Source: an uncultured Clostridia bacterium
GTDB lineage: Bacteria > Bacillota > Clostridia > Oscillospirales > Acutalibacteraceae
Direction: 5' to 3'
Assembly (NCBI GenBank): GCA_946499275.1
Contig: CAMMRL010000015.1
Span: 1-46,168 of the forward strand
Length of the DNA stretch: 46,168 nucleotides
Below, one piece after another: positions 1 through 8,394 of this stretch (position 1 is its first letter; every line of letters begins with the position of its first letter). Made by a program: the position numbers and the translations under genes. Under the pieces are notes generated by a model that worked only from the letters and a program-made list of their open reading frames with translations, had not been told where the DNA came from and searched no databases.

Positions 1-70
1 TCTTGTAACCGAACTTCTTCATCAGCGCCGGAGCGACGTCTTGCTTATAGTAATCCATCAGTCTGGCCAT
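1..70 (-). CDS. rplE: 50S ribosomal protein L5 (N-terminal fragment, cut by window edge)
   Basis: Only the first 23 codons are present; they read MARLMDYYKQDVAPALMKKF and so on, the usual L5 N-terminus. L5 binds 5S rRNA in the central protuberance of the large subunit. An AAGGAGG ribosome binding site lies 8-14 bases before the ATG, and the gene follows rplX with a 14-base gap, the canonical order. The rest lies outside the window, so it is partial by truncation of the window, not a broken gene. Confidence 0.9.
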   Translation of the reverse strand, partial: MARLMDYYKQDVAPALMKKFGYK

Positions 71-84
71 TTGCTATAACCTCC

Positions 85-402
85 TTACAGGGCTTCGCCG
101 CAGCGCTTGCAAATACGGGACTTCGTGCCGTCGGCGAATTTTTTATGGCCGACCCGCGCCGGCTTGTTGCAGTGAGGGCAGATGACCATGACCTTGGAGG
201 CATACATCGCGCCGGCCGATTCGATGATCCCGCTGGGATCGCCCATCTTGCGGGGCTTCACATGCTTTTTCACCATGTTGCGCCCTTCGACGATTACTTT
301 GCCTTCCTTCGGGCTGACTTCCAGCACCTTGCCCTTTTTGCCGCGGTCGTCACCGCTGAGGATCAGGACGGTATCGTCCTTTTTGACATGCATCTTACTC
401 AT
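85..402 (-). CDS. rplX: 50S ribosomal protein L24
   Basis: A 105-residue L24, an assembly-initiator protein of the large subunit. The N-terminal KOW stretch (DDTVLILSGDDRGKKGKVLE, near residue 10) and the C-terminal CPHCNKPARVG...CKRCG zinc-ribbon-like cysteines seen in many Gram-positive L24 proteins are both visible. An upstream in-frame ATG at 420 exists, but the ATG at 402 is preceded by GGGAGGCG at proper spacing and gives the normal family N-terminus, so it was chosen. The gap to rplN is 14 bases. Confidence 0.93.
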   Translation of the reverse strand: MSKMHVKKDDTVLILSGDDRGKKGKVLEVSPKEGKVIVEGRNMVKKHVKPRKMGDPSGIIESAGAMYASKVMVICPHCNKPARVGHKKFADGTKSRICKRCGEAL

Positions 403-416
403 TTTGGCGCCTCCCA

Positions 417-785
417 TCAAAGCACTTCGGGGGCAAGGCTCAGGATTTTGAGATAATCCTTTTCACGGAGCTCTCTCGCCACCGGGCCAAAAATACGGGT
501 GCCCCTCGGGTTCTTATCATCACGGATAATGACGGCCGCGTTTTCGTCGAAACGAATGTAGGTGCCGTCCTCGCGGCGGACGCCCTTAGCCGAACGGACC
601 ACGACGGCCTTTACGACATCGCCTTTTTTCACAACGCCGCCGGGTGCTGCTTTCTTAACGGAAGCAACCACCACGTCGCCGATATTCGCATACCTTCTGC
701 CGGAACCACCAAGAACGCGGATGCACATCAGTTCCTTCGCGCCGGTGTTGTCGGCAACCTTGAGGTAGGTCTGCTGTTGAATCAC
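417..785 (-). CDS. rplN: 50S ribosomal protein L14
   Basis: A 122-residue L14, exactly the normal family length, beginning [21 protein letters not shown]14 sits at the subunit interface and contacts 16S rRNA in bridge B8. The conserved [17 protein letters not shown] and [14 protein letters not shown] stretches are intact. It lies between rpsQ and rplX in the S10 operon, preceded by an AGGAGG site. Confidence 0.97.
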   Translation of the reverse strand: MIQQQTYLKVADNTGAKELMCIRVLGGSGRRYANIGDVVVASVKKAAPGGVVKKGDVVKAVVVRSAKGVRREDGTYIRFDENAAVIIRDDKNPRGTRIFGPVARELREKDYLKILSLAPEVL

Positions 786-814
786 AGGTTGTTCCTCCTT
801 TCAGTAAAGCCGAC

Positions 815-1072
815 TTACTTGGCCTTCTCGATAATGTTGGCGACGCGCCATCTCTTATCCTTGGACAGGGGGCGGGTCTCCATTACGAGCACGCGGTCGC
901 CCTTTTTGCACTCGTTATTCTCGTCATGCACCTTCAGCTTCACCGTACGCTTGATAATCTTTTTATAAAGCGGATGGCGGACGTTGTCTCCGATCGCAAC
1001 GACGACGGTCTTATCCATCTTGTCGCTGACAACGATGCCGGTTCTGGTTTTTCTCAGATTCCGATCGCTCAC
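815..1072 (-). CDS. rpsQ: 30S ribosomal protein S17
   Basis: An 85-residue S17, an OB-fold primary 16S rRNA-binding protein. The family signature [14 protein letters not shown] lies near residues 12-25 and the [18 protein letters not shown] block near residues 58-75. The gene follows rpmC by 18 bases with a GGAGG site and is of normal length. Confidence 0.97.
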   Translation of the reverse strand: MSDRNLRKTRTGIVVSDKMDKTVVVAIGDNVRHPLYKKIIKRTVKLKVHDENNECKKGDRVLVMETRPLSKDKRWRVANIIEKAK

Positions 1073-1090
1073 GTTACACTCCTCCTTCCG

Positions 1091-1306
1091 TTACGCCTTC
1101 GCGCCGCTCTTGATCTCGTTCTCGCGGACAATCGTTTTGATGATCGCGATTTCCTTCTTCACGGCTTTCAGGCGCATCGGGTTGTCGAGCTGATTGATCG
1201 CGTGTTGGAAACGCAGGTTGAACAGCTCTTCCTTCAGATCCTTGAGCCTGTTCTGGAGCTCTGCATCGTTCAGTTCGCGGATTTTTTCGATTTCTCTGCT
1301 CTTCAT
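1091..1306 (-). CDS. rpmC: 50S ribosomal protein L29
   Basis: A 71-residue all-helical L29, which lies near the peptide exit tunnel and contacts trigger factor and SRP. The pattern [17 protein letters not shown] N-terminus and the [20 protein letters not shown] stretch are diagnostic. The start codon overlaps the rplP stop in an ATGA arrangement (1303-1306), so translation is probably coupled. Confidence 0.96.
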   Translation of the reverse strand: MKSREIEKIRELNDAELQNRLKDLKEELFNLRFQHAINQLDNPMRLKAVKKEIAIIKTIVRENEIKSGAKA

Positions 1307-1755
1307 GCCTGCTCACCACCCGTTTCTTCCGAACCGGCCGCATCCTGGTCGGCCTTCGTGACGAATTTGCACTTGATGGGCAGCTTGTTCGCTGCAAGTC
1401 TCATCGCTTCGCGGGCGATTTCCTCGGAAACGCCGCTGATTTCGAACATAACACGGCCGGGCTTTACCACGGCCACCCAGTATTCCGGCGAACCTTTACC
1501 GGAACCCATTCGGGTTTCGGCTGGCTTTTCGGTAATGGGCTTATCGGGGAAAATCTTGATCCAGACCTGGCCGCCGCGCTTGATGTAACGGGTCATGGCA
1601 ACACGGGCCGCTTCGATCTGGTTGGAGGAGATCCACGCCGGCTCCAGGGCCTGCAGGCCGTAATCACCGTAATTGACCTTGTTGCCGCGGGTCGCTTTAC
1701 CAGTCAGGCGTCCGCGATGGACTCGACGGTATTTCACTCTCTTCGGTAACAGCAT
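1303..1755 (-). CDS. rplP: 50S ribosomal protein L16
   Basis: A 150-residue L16, which helps organise the A-site region of the 23S rRNA. The true start is the ATG at 1755 ([20 protein letters not shown]), the universal L16 N-terminus. An in-frame extension to 1821 overlaps rpsC and is not used. The rpsC stop and this ATG share a base in a TAATG overlap, and the C-terminal end overlaps rpmC by four bases. The C-terminus is slightly longer than the ~137-145 residues common in the family, with an acidic tail ([12 protein letters not shown]). Confidence 0.95.
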   Translation of the reverse strand: MLLPKRVKYRRVHRGRLTGKATRGNKVNYGDYGLQALEPAWISSNQIEAARVAMTRYIKRGGQVWIKIFPDKPITEKPAETRMGSGKGSPEYWVAVVKPGRVMFEISGVSEEIAREAMRLAANKLPIKCKFVTKADQDAAGSEETGGEQA

Positions 1756-2420
1756 TACTTGTTGCCTCCTTCCCGACGGGGCTTGGCGGCAGCGCCGAGA
1801 ACCTCGCCGCGATAGATCCACACCTTCACGCCGATACGCCCGTAGGTGGTGTTCGCTTCGGCAAAGCCGTAGTCGATGTCGGCGCGGAGGGTCTGCAGCG
1901 GAATGGTCCCTTCGTGGTACTGCTCGGTGCGGGCGATTTCCGCGCCGTTGAGACGGCCGGACACCTGGGTTTTAATGCCCTTCGCGCCAAGCTTCATCGC
2001 GCGGCCGATGCACTGCTTCATCGCACGGCGGAAAGAGGTGCGCTTCTCGAGCTGCGCGGCGATGTTCTCCGCAACCAGCTGGGCGTTCACGTCGGGGCTG
2101 CGGACTTCCACGATGTTGATGAGGGTGGGTTTCCGGAGCATCTTCTCGCATTCCTTGCGCAGCTTTTCGATTTCCGCGCCGCCCTTGCCGATGACAATGC
2201 CGGGCTTCGCGCAGTGGATATTCACGCGTACGCGGGACGCGTCGCGCTCGATTTCAATTTTCGGCACGCCGGCGGCGTACAGGGTCTTCTTGAGGTATTT
2301 CCGAAGGTTGTAGTCGGACACGATGGTGTCGCCGAACTCGCCGTCCTTCACAAACCAGCGGGAATCCCAGTCCTTGATTACGCCGACACGAAGGCCGTGG
2401 GGATTAATCTTCTGTCCCAT
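1755..2420 (-). CDS. rpsC: 30S ribosomal protein S3
   Basis: A 221-residue S3 beginning [20 protein letters not shown]. It carries the type II KH domain ([17 protein letters not shown] near residue 75) that binds mRNA at the ribosome entry pore, and the C-terminal S3 domain with [15 protein letters not shown]. Length and order (rplV-rpsC-rplP) are canonical. A GGAGGAGG site precedes the ATG. Confidence 0.97.
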   Translation of the reverse strand: MGQKINPHGLRVGVIKDWDSRWFVKDGEFGDTIVSDYNLRKYLKKTLYAAGVPKIEIERDASRVRVNIHCAKPGIVIGKGGAEIEKLRKECEKMLRKPTLINIVEVRSPDVNAQLVAENIAAQLEKRTSFRRAMKQCIGRAMKLGAKGIKTQVSGRLNGAEIARTEQYHEGTIPLQTLRADIDYGFAEANTTYGRIGVKVWIYRGEVLGAAAKPRREGGNK

Positions 2421-2438
2421 AATTTACCTCCTCCTCCA

Positions 2439-2771
2439 TTACTCTTTTTCCTTGAGCACAAGGGTGATGTGGCTAGTCCTCTTATCAATGCGGAACGCGC
2501 GACCCTGGGCTCTCGGACGGATTCTCTTGAGAATGGGGCCGGGGCAAACGAAGCACTCGGAAACATAGAGGTTACTGACATCCATGTTCTTGTTCTCCGC
2601 GTTGGCCGCCGCCGATTTGAGCAGCTTTTCCAGATACTCGCAGGCGGCTTTGGGGGTATTCCGTACAGTCGCAACGGCGACGTCAACCGGCTTGTTGCGG
2701 ATGAGGTCGAGAACGATCTGCACTTTGCGGGGGGAAATACGGGCGTATTTTACCATTGCCCTTGCTTCCAT
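2439..2771 (-). CDS. rplV: 50S ribosomal protein L22
   Basis: A 110-residue L22, which lines the nascent-peptide exit tunnel. The [20 protein letters not shown] segment near residue 8 and the tunnel beta-hairpin region with [20 protein letters not shown] (residues 75-95) are clear. The family length is ~110-115 residues, so it is complete. It lies 23 bases after rpsS. Confidence 0.96.
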   Translation of the reverse strand: MEARAMVKYARISPRKVQIVLDLIRNKPVDVAVATVRNTPKAACEYLEKLLKSAAANAENKNMDVSNLYVSECFVCPGPILKRIRPRAQGRAFRIDKRTSHITLVLKEKE

Positions 2772-2794
2772 GACGTTTCTCTCCTTTCAGCCGC

Positions 2795-3073
2795 TTATCG
2801 GTTGTTGGACGTTTTGGAACCGGCGTGGCCCCGGAAAGTCCGCGTGGGGGCAAACTCGCCGAGTTTGTGCCCGACCATGTCTTCGGTAACGTATACCGGC
2901 ACGTGCTTGCGGCCGTCGTGTACAGCGATGGTATGGCCCACGAAATCCGGGAAAATGGTGGACGCGCGGCTCCACGTCTTCAGGATGCGCTTCTCACCGG
3001 TCTTGTTCATTTCCTGAATCCTTTTCAGCAGCACAGGCTGTACGAAAGGACCCTTCTTTACGCTTCTACCCAT
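2795..3073 (-). CDS. rpsS: 30S ribosomal protein S19
   Basis: A 92-residue S19 beginning [19 protein letters not shown]. It acts in the head of the small subunit with S13 and touches the A-site tRNA. The [29 protein letters not shown] block is fully conserved. Normal length and operon position (rplB-rpsS-rplV). Confidence 0.97.
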   Translation of the reverse strand: MGRSVKKGPFVQPVLLKRIQEMNKTGEKRILKTWSRASTIFPDFVGHTIAVHDGRKHVPVYVTEDMVGHKLGEFAPTRTFRGHAGSKTSNNR

Positions 3074-3094
3074 AAATGACGAATCTCCTTTCGC

Positions 3095-3928
3095 TTACTT
3101 GCTGTTGCGGCGCTTCACAATGAACTTATCCGAACGATTGTGATGATTGCGGGTCTTGTAGCCGAGGGCGGGCTTGCCCCACGGGGTAACCGGGCCCGGA
3201 CGGCCGATCGGGGATTTGCCTTCACCACCGCCGTGCGGGTGGTCGCAGGGGTTCATAACCGAACCGCGCACGGTCGGACGCCAGCCCATGTGGCGCTTGC
3301 GGCCGGCTTTACCGATCTTGACGTTCTCATGGTCCACATTGCCGACCTGGCCGACGGTGGCCATACAGTTCAGCGGCACATACCGCATCTCGCCGGAGGG
3401 CAGGCGAACCAGCGCCATGTTGTTTTCCTTACCCATCAGCTGAGCCATCGCGCCAGCGCTGCGGGCGAGCTGCGCGCCCTTGCCCGGATACAGCTCCACG
3501 TTGTGGATAAAGGTACCGGTCGGGATCGCGGAAAGCGGCAGGGCGTTGCCCGGCTTGATATCGGCGTCCGCGCCCGAAACGACGGTGTCGCCCACACGCA
3601 AGCCCTGCGGGGCCACGATGTAGCGCTTCTCGCCGTCTTCATACTGAACCAGCGCGATGTGCGCGCTGCGGTTGGGGTCATATTCCAGGGTCAGCACCGT
3701 CGCCGGCATATCGAGCTTATTTCTCTTAAAGTCGATGATGCGGTACTTGCGGCGGTGTCCGCCGCCACGGTGGCGGACGGTGATGCGGCCGTAACTGTTG
3801 CGGCCGGCGTTTTTATTCAGCGGAGCCAAAAGGCTCTTTTCCGGATCCACCTTGGACAGCGCGCTGTAATCGGTAACCGACATGTTGCGGCGTCCGGGGG
3901 TGGTCGGCTTATAGAACTTAATCGCCAT
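3095..3928 (-). CDS. rplB: 50S ribosomal protein L2
   Basis: A 277-residue L2, which is needed for subunit association and the peptidyltransferase centre. The start at 3928 gives [18 protein letters not shown], the conserved N-terminus, with TAGGAGAG about 12 bases upstream. A further in-frame start at 3982 was rejected. The C-terminal [18 protein letters not shown] loop with the catalytically implicated histidine is intact (near residues 220-235). Confidence 0.97.
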   Translation of the reverse strand: MAIKFYKPTTPGRRNMSVTDYSALSKVDPEKSLLAPLNKNAGRNSYGRITVRHRGGGHRRKYRIIDFKRNKLDMPATVLTLEYDPNRSAHIALVQYEDGEKRYIVAPQGLRVGDTVVSGADADIKPGNALPLSAIPTGTFIHNVELYPGKGAQLARSAGAMAQLMGKENNMALVRLPSGEMRYVPLNCMATVGQVGNVDHENVKIGKAGRKRHMGWRPTVRGSVMNPCDHPHGGGEGKSPIGRPGPVTPWGKPALGYKTRNHHNRSDKFIVKRRNSK

Positions 3929-4023
3929 TGTTCGACTCACTCTCCTAAATCTTGGCTTTGCGGGACGTCGCCAACGTCCCATACGTTGCCCGGATCAAAC
4001 GACCCGTCGGGTTTGGCGGCCTA

Positions 4024-4314
4024 TTAGAACAGGCCGTCGAAGAACTCGATGGTCTTCGAGTCAGGGGTGAGGGTGACGACCGCCTTTTTCCAAGACGAGG
4101 TGTACCCTTCCGTGCGGCCCTGACGGCGCTTGCGCCCTTTCATGCTGATGGTGTTGACCTTCGCGACCTTCACGCCGAAGATCTCGGTCACAGCACGGGC
4201 GATTTCAATCTTATTGGCTTCCTTCGCCACTTTAAAGGTGTACTTTTTCTCCGCGAGGGCAGCCACCGATTTTTCCGTGACGACGGGTTCCAGGATAATA
4301 TCCCGAGCTTCCAT
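4024..4314 (-). CDS. rplW: 50S ribosomal protein L23
   Basis: A 96-residue L23, located at the exit tunnel where it docks trigger factor and SRP. The segments ILEPVVTEKSVAALAEKKYTF and the C-terminal KKAVVTLTPDSKTIEFFDGLF are typical. Its ATG overlaps the rplD stop by one base (TAATG), indicating coupling. About 95 bases separate it from rplB, a longer gap than elsewhere in this operon. Confidence 0.96.
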   Translation of the reverse strand: MEARDIILEPVVTEKSVAALAEKKYTFKVAKEANKIEIARAVTEIFGVKVAKVNTISMKGRKRRQGRTEGYTSSWKKAVVTLTPDSKTIEFFDGLF

Positions 4315-4937
4315 TATTTGTACACCTCCTCGAGTTTCGCGACGGCGTCCTTGACGACAATGAACTTGTCGGCGTTCAGGATGTCGTACACGTTGAGGGT
4401 GTTGACCAGGGCGGTCTTCACGCCGGGGATGTTGCGGGCCGACTTGATGGCGGCCTCGTCCTTTTCCGGCAGGACCAGGATGACCTTACGGTCGGCGCCC
4501 AGCGCATTGAGCATCGCCGCCACGGTCTTGGTCTTAATCCCGTCGAGGGTCAGCGCGTCCAGCACGATCATGTCGCCGGAAGCGACCTTCGCGGAAAACG
4601 CAGACTTCATTGCCAGGCGGCGGACCTTCTTGGGCAGCGCATAGGAATAATCGCGAGGCTTCGGCCCGAGGGCGATACCGCCGTGCGTCCACTGGGGGGC
4701 GCGGGTGGAACCCTGACGGGCGTGGCCGGTGCCCTTCTGTCTCCACGGCTTCTTGCCGCCGCCGCTCACTTCGGCGCGGGTCAGCGTGGACTGGGTGCCC
4801 TGGCGCTGGTTGGCCAGGTAATTCACAACGGCGCTGTGCAGGACGGCCTTGTTCGGTTCGATGCCGAAGATGGCATCGGAAAGTTCCATGCTGCCGGTCT
4901 GCTTGCCGGTCATATCAAAAACGGATACTGTGGGCAT
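4314..4937 (-). CDS. rplD: 50S ribosomal protein L4
   Basis: A 207-residue L4 of the uL4 family. It lines the exit tunnel and in Enterobacteria represses its own operon through the S10 leader. The tunnel-loop segment with GGGKKPWRQKGTGHARQGS (about residues 60-80) and the following RAPQWTHGGIALGPKPRDYSY are intact. It lies 18 bases after rplC. Whether L4 regulates this operon here is unknown, but the structured leader at 6118-6488 makes the question relevant. Confidence 0.97.
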   Translation of the reverse strand: MPTVSVFDMTGKQTGSMELSDAIFGIEPNKAVLHSAVVNYLANQRQGTQSTLTRAEVSGGGKKPWRQKGTGHARQGSTRAPQWTHGGIALGPKPRDYSYALPKKVRRLAMKSAFSAKVASGDMIVLDALTLDGIKTKTVAAMLNALGADRKVILVLPEKDEAAIKSARNIPGVKTALVNTLNVYDILNADKFIVVKDAVAKLEEVYK

Positions 4938-4955
4938 TCTGATTTCCTCCTTCCC

Positions 4956-5591
4956 TTACGCCTTCTTGACGGTCTCGGAGAGAACCACGATGCTGCCGCG
5001 GGGGCCGGGGACGGCGCCCTTGACCGCGATCAGGTTGTTCTCCGCATCCACCTTGACGACGTCGAGGTTCTGAACGGTGACGCGCTCCGCGCCCAGGTGG
5101 CCGGCTCCCTTCGTGCCCTTAAAAACGCGGGACGGGGAGGAGCAGGCGCCCAGGGAACCCGCATGGCGGGCGACCGGGCCGGAACCGTGGGTTTCCTTCA
5201 GCCGCTGGAAGTTCCAACGCTTGATCGCGCCGGCGTAGCCTTTACCCTTGCTGGTACCCACCACGTCCACGCGGTCGCCGGCAGCGAAGGTATCAGCCTT
5301 GACAATATCGCCCACGCTGAACGCGTCGCAATCGTCGAAGCGGAACTCGCGCAAGGTCTTCTTCGGGGCGACATCCGCCTTGTCGAAGTGGCCCTTCAGA
5401 GGTTTGGTAACTCTCTTCACCGAAACGTCGCCAAAGCCCATCTGGATGGCGGCGTAGCCGTCGTTTTCCACCGTCTTTTTCTGCACAACCGCGCAGGGGC
5501 CGGCTTCAATGACGGTCACAGGGACGACATTGCCCTTTTCATCGAAGATCTGCGTCATGCCGACCTTCTTGCCGATGATGCCTTTTTGCAT
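4956..5591 (-). CDS. rplC: 50S ribosomal protein L3
   Basis: A 211-residue L3 beginning [20 protein letters not shown]. It nucleates 50S assembly and reaches the peptidyltransferase centre with its W-finger. The conserved [18 protein letters not shown] stretch and the [23 protein letters not shown] loop are present. An AAGGAGG site precedes the ATG. The 214-base gap from rpsJ is unusually long for this operon. Confidence 0.97.
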   Translation of the reverse strand: MQKGIIGKKVGMTQIFDEKGNVVPVTVIEAGPCAVVQKKTVENDGYAAIQMGFGDVSVKRVTKPLKGHFDKADVAPKKTLREFRFDDCDAFSVGDIVKADTFAAGDRVDVVGTSKGKGYAGAIKRWNFQRLKETHGSGPVARHAGSLGACSSPSRVFKGTKGAGHLGAERVTVQNLDVVKVDAENNLIAVKGAVPGPRGSIVVLSETVKKA

Positions 5592-5805
5592 TTGTCTATA
5601 CCTCCTTGGTTATTGGTTGACGCCTGCGGCGGGCAAATCGCGTCCGGCGCTCCGGAAATACGGGAGCGCATGCCGCGAAGTCCCCTGTACACATTTGCCA
5701 ACATGACCTCGCCGAGGGAATCGCAAACCGGAATCCGGTTTGCACAAGCCGGGTTCGCTAGCCGCTTTGCACGGCGGGTTATTCCGTGGTCCGGCGGCGG
5801 GCGCC
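5592..5805 (-). other. Long rpsJ-rplC intergenic spacer with a near-perfect palindrome
   Basis: No coding frame is credible in these 214 bases, although rpsJ and rplC are usually separated by only a few tens of bases. Positions 5723-5743 form a perfect 10-base inverted repeat (GCAAACCGGA / TCCGGTTTGC) around one central base. It lacks a U-run on the minus strand, so it is not an ordinary terminator. It could be a processing site, a regulatory element or a remnant of a small repeat. Confidence 0.5.
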
Positions 5806-6117
5806 TTACAGCTTGATTTCGATTTCCACGCCGGCGGGGAGTTCAAGGCCCATCAGGGCCTCAACGGTCTTGTTTGAGGGACGCAGGATGTCGATCAGGC
5901 GCTTATGGGTGCGCATCTCAAACTGCTCGCGGGAATCCTTGTACTTGTGTACAGCGCGCAGGATGGTGACGACTTCCTTCTCGGTGGGCAGCGGAACCGG
6001 ACCCGAAACGCGGGCGCCCGTGCGGCGCGCGGTTTCCACGATCTTTTCCGCGGACTGATCGACCAGCTGGTGATCATACCCTTTGATGCGAATGCGAATT
6101 TTTTCTTTGACTGCCAC
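5806..6117 (-). CDS. rpsJ: 30S ribosomal protein S10
   Basis: A 103-residue S10, a small-subunit head protein that in many bacteria also acts as NusE in transcription antitermination. The start is a GTG at 6117 (reading [20 protein letters not shown]), chosen because AAGGAGG lies 9 bases upstream and the length matches the family. No ATG is available at this point. Conserved [16 protein letters not shown] and [10 protein letters not shown] segments are visible. It is the first gene of the operon, behind a leader of about 370 nt. Confidence 0.95.
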   Translation of the reverse strand: MAVKEKIRIRIKGYDHQLVDQSAEKIVETARRTGARVSGPVPLPTEKEVVTILRAVHKYKDSREQFEMRTHKRLIDILRPSNKTVEALMGLELPAGVEIEIKL

Positions 6118-6488
6118 TGAAAAACGCCTCCTTAATAAATTGAGTTGGCGGGCGACGCTGAATCTGTACACACCGCCGGGTGTTTCGCGGCCGGCGGTAA
6201 AAAAACCGGAAATACGCGAATGGCTTCCCGGTACGAATCCAGCGCCCTGACAGCACGCGCACACAGCCGCCCCCACAACCCCTGAGGCCGCCGCAAACCG
6301 CCCGCCTGAAGCAGAGCAGACGGCAACGCGCAAGCGCTTTCAGTATTCCTTGTCGCCCGGTTTAAAATCGGACATACTCAGCGGAAAAAACCAGCGTAAA
6401 CGCTGCAACCTCCCGCGTCATCGCATATCGTGCAGTCCTGCCGGACCGGAAAAAGGGGCGCAGTTCCCCCACCTTTTCACAGTCAAGC
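6118..6488 (-). ncRNA. Structured 5' leader of the S10 operon (candidate attenuator)
   Basis: From the predicted start site near 6488 to the rpsJ GTG there are about 370 untranslated bases. Reading the minus strand, a 5-bp hairpin followed by six T residues lies at 6385-6405, and a stronger 8-bp hairpin followed by seven T residues lies at 6199-6232, about 80 bases before rpsJ. This arrangement is expected for transcription attenuation of the ribosomal operon. E. coli S10 leaders are regulated by L4, but I see no proof that the same ligand acts here. Confidence 0.55.
6199..6232 (-). terminator. Terminator-like hairpin inside the S10 operon leader
   Basis: On the minus strand ACCGGGAA pairs with TTTCCGGT (one G-U pair) across a 12-base loop and is followed at once by seven T residues. 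Because it precedes rpsJ in the same transcript, it would stop transcription unless it were disrupted, so it is best read as an attenuator. Confidence 0.55.
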
Positions 6489-6494
6489 CTAATT

Positions 6495-6523
6495 ATATTA
6501 CTATAGAAAACCGCAGAATGCAA
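6495..6523 (-). promoter_or_regulatory. Promoter of the S10 operon
   Basis: Minus-strand TTGCAT, 17-base spacer, TAATAT, in an AT-rich block unlike the surrounding GC-rich sequence. An overlapping TATAAT lies 3 bases further on. It would start transcription near 6488. Confidence 0.7.
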
Positions 6524-6562
6524 GGGTTTTTTCAAGTTTTTCCGCATTTTTCGCTTCTTTTC

Positions 6563-6600
6563 AAAAAAACAGCAAAAAGCCGAATTCCCCAGCTTTTTGC
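6563..6600 (-). terminator. Terminator of the MerR-family gene
   Basis: Minus-strand GCAAAAAGC pairs perfectly with GCTTTTTGC around an 11-base loop, followed by TGTTTTTTT. It lies 72 bases after the stop at 6672 and insulates the regulator from the S10 promoter. Confidence 0.8.
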
Positions 6601-6671
6601 CGCCCGCTATTGGTTGTTTTGCGAATACCTTTGGCCGCTTTTCCTCTCTTTTACCGGTGGAAACGGCCGAG

Positions 6672-7460
6672 TCACGCCTTTTCGTACCAGGCGCGAACCG
6701 CGTCCCGCAGAAACCGGGCACAGCCGGGAACTGCCCGGTCATAGTAGGCGGTGAACCGCCCGTCCTGGACATACGTGTCCGCCAGCCCCTGATGGGCGGC
6801 CGGTTCCACGGCCCCCCAGGAGTACGCCAGCCATTCCCGGTGCCTGGCGGCAAGAGCGCGTCCCTCGTCCCCTTCCGGCGACGCGCCGGCGAGTACAGCC
6901 GCTTCCAGCCCGGCAAGCAGCTCCTTTTCCAGCGCCTGCATCGCGGCGAACCGTTCGGCGCTCATCCCCCGGAGCCGGGCGTTCGCATCGTCCACAGCCT
7001 GCTCGCCGTATGCAGCGCGCGCTTCCAGCCCATAGTTTTGCTCGTTTTCCTGTATCCGGGCCTCCTTCAGGCCCTGGAATTTTTCCGGGTCGGTCATCAA
7101 AATCTCTCCTTCTTCCTCGCGTAAAGTCTGCCGGACAGTCTGGATCAGGAGGGCCGTCCGGCGCTGGTGTTCCTCCAGCACCGCCAGATGTTCCCGCAGC
7201 GCCGCCCAGCGGTCGAACCCCGGCGCGTCGAGAATACGGGCAATGGAGGAAAGCCCGACCCCCATCGCCCGGTACAGCAGGATCTGCTGCATCCGGTCCA
7301 CCTCGGCGGCGCCGTAAAGCCGGTACCCGGCGTCGGTGACGCGGGACGGCCGCAGCAGCCCGAGCCCGTCGTAATACCGTAGGGTGCGCGCGCTCACCCC
7401 GGCCAGCCGCGCGAACTGGCCGACGGTATATTCCTTTGCCCGGTCAAACGCTTCTTCCAT
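6672..7460 (-). CDS. MerR-family regulator with C-terminal TipAS effector domain
   Basis: A 262-residue protein. Residues ~9-75 are a MerR winged helix (YTVGQFARLAGVSARTLRYY then GLLRPSRVTDAGYRLY). A coiled dimerisation helix follows at ~80-115, and residues ~125-260 resemble a TipAS domain, which in Streptomyces TipA binds thiopeptides and other ligands. The start at 7460 has AAAGGAGGTGCGGAT before it. An upstream in-frame ATG (7502) lies within the promoter and was rejected. Its promoter has the 19-bp spacer typical of MerR control, so it is likely autoregulated. No separate target gene is adjacent. Confidence 0.9.
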   Translation of the reverse strand: MEEAFDRAKEYTVGQFARLAGVSARTLRYYDGLGLLRPSRVTDAGYRLYGAAEVDRMQQILLYRAMGVGLSSIARILDAPGFDRWAALREHLAVLEEHQRRTALLIQTVRQTLREEEGEILMTDPEKFQGLKEARIQENEQNYGLEARAAYGEQAVDDANARLRGMSAERFAAMQALEKELLAGLEAAVLAGASPEGDEGRALAARHREWLAYSWGAVEPAAHQGLADTYVQDGRFTAYYDRAVPGCARFLRDAVRAWYEKA

Positions 7461-7490
7461 ATCCGCACCTCCTTTCCCTCCGGCAAACCC

Positions 7491-7521
7491 AGCATACACC
7501 ATGACGCGGCGGCAAGGTCAA
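7491..7521 (-). promoter_or_regulatory. MerR-type promoter with 19-bp spacer
   Basis: Minus-strand TTGACC and TATGCT are separated by 19 bases, the over-long spacing that MerR-family activators correct by twisting DNA. The spacer carries an imperfect dyad (ACCTTG ... CATGGT). It drives the MerR gene itself, which suggests autoregulation. Confidence 0.75.
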
Positions 7522-7679
7522 GAGGAATGGGCGAAAACCAGGGACGCCCGCAAACCGGCAGCCGCCTTAAAGGCGTGAATCCCATCGCCAAGGCCGTTCC
7601 GATCCTTGGAATACCCGCTGCTGAGACGTTTCCTTCCTCCTGGTAAGGCCAGGGCGCTCCCGTTCAAGCCCATTCCCAT

Positions 7680-7704
7680 CCCCGGTTCAACCGGGGGATT
7701 TTTC
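7680..7704 (+). terminator. Orphan plus-strand terminator-like hairpin
   Basis: CCCCGG, loop TTCAA, CCGGGG, then GATTTTTC on the plus strand. No plus-strand gene precedes it, so it may block antisense transcription or end a small unannotated RNA. Confidence 0.45.
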
Positions 7705-7721
7705 TTGCCTTTTCGGCGACA

Positions 7722-7755
7722 TGGAAAAGCCGCGAAGGGGCTTCCCCTTCGCGGC
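7722..7755 (-). terminator. Terminator of queT
   Basis: A perfect 12-bp stem (GCCGCGAAGGGG and its complement) with a three-base loop, followed on the minus strand by TTTTCC. It begins 39 bases after the queT stop. Confidence 0.75.
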
Positions 7756-7793
7756 CAAGGATACCAAACGTCCGCCTTTTGCGGCGTTCCCTC

Positions 7794-8324
7794 TCAGCAT
7801 CGGAAAACCGCTTTCGCAGCACCGGAACGGCGCAGGGCCGCATACAGAAGCAGCCCGCAGACCGTGCAGGCCGCAAGCTGTCCAAGCCCGACCTGCAGCA
7901 TGCATAGCCCGTACATCGGCCAGGAAAAGCCGAACAGCGCGATGGTCAGCTCCAGCCCCACCACCACGGCATTGAACAGCACCGGCGGCAGGGTGGACAG
8001 AAGGGGCAGCCCCTTCAAGCGGATATTCCGCATCGAATAAGTTAACACGGCGGCGGCCAGGGTGGCCAGCGGGCCGAACAGAATGTCCCACGCCCCGGCG
8101 ATATTGGCCCCCATCGTCAGCCCGACGAGGTTGGAGACCACGCATCCGACCGCCAGGCCGGGAATCGCCGCGGGGGTAAACACCGGCAGGATGGTGAGCA
8201 TTTCCGATACGCGGAACTGGCCCACGCCGTAGGAAGCCGCGGGAATGGCGAGCGTCAGGGCCGCGTACATCGCGGCAATCAGCCCGGCCTCCGCCAAACG
8301 GCGGAGGGTGTGGTTTGTTTTCAC
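7794..8324 (-). CDS. queT: QueT-family queuosine precursor transporter
   Basis: A 176-residue, very hydrophobic protein with about five membrane segments. It matches the QueT family (COG4708), S-components of ECF-type vitamin transporters believed to import queuosine precursors such as preQ1. The segment GVGQFRVSEMLTILPVFTPAAIPGLAVGCVVSN is characteristic. It stands alone behind a strong promoter and a structured leader consistent with a preQ1 riboswitch. The energising module must lie elsewhere. The ATG at 8324 follows GAAAGGATG-type pairing at 8330-8340. Confidence 0.88.
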   Translation of the reverse strand: MKTNHTLRRLAEAGLIAAMYAALTLAIPAASYGVGQFRVSEMLTILPVFTPAAIPGLAVGCVVSNLVGLTMGANIAGAWDILFGPLATLAAAVLTYSMRNIRLKGLPLLSTLPPVLFNAVVVGLELTIALFGFSWPMYGLCMLQVGLGQLAACTVCGLLLYAALRRSGAAKAVFRC

Positions 8325-8394
8325 AGGGGTTCATCCTTTCACAGGAAAAGCGGCCGCACGCATGTATCGCCCGCAGGACGCGGCTCGCCGCGCC

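Noticed and set aside
1914..3017. Long plus-strand open frame opposite rpsC, rplV and rpsS (367 codons)
   Set aside because: It is antisense to well-conserved ribosomal protein genes, has no ribosome binding site or family features, and arises from the high GC content.
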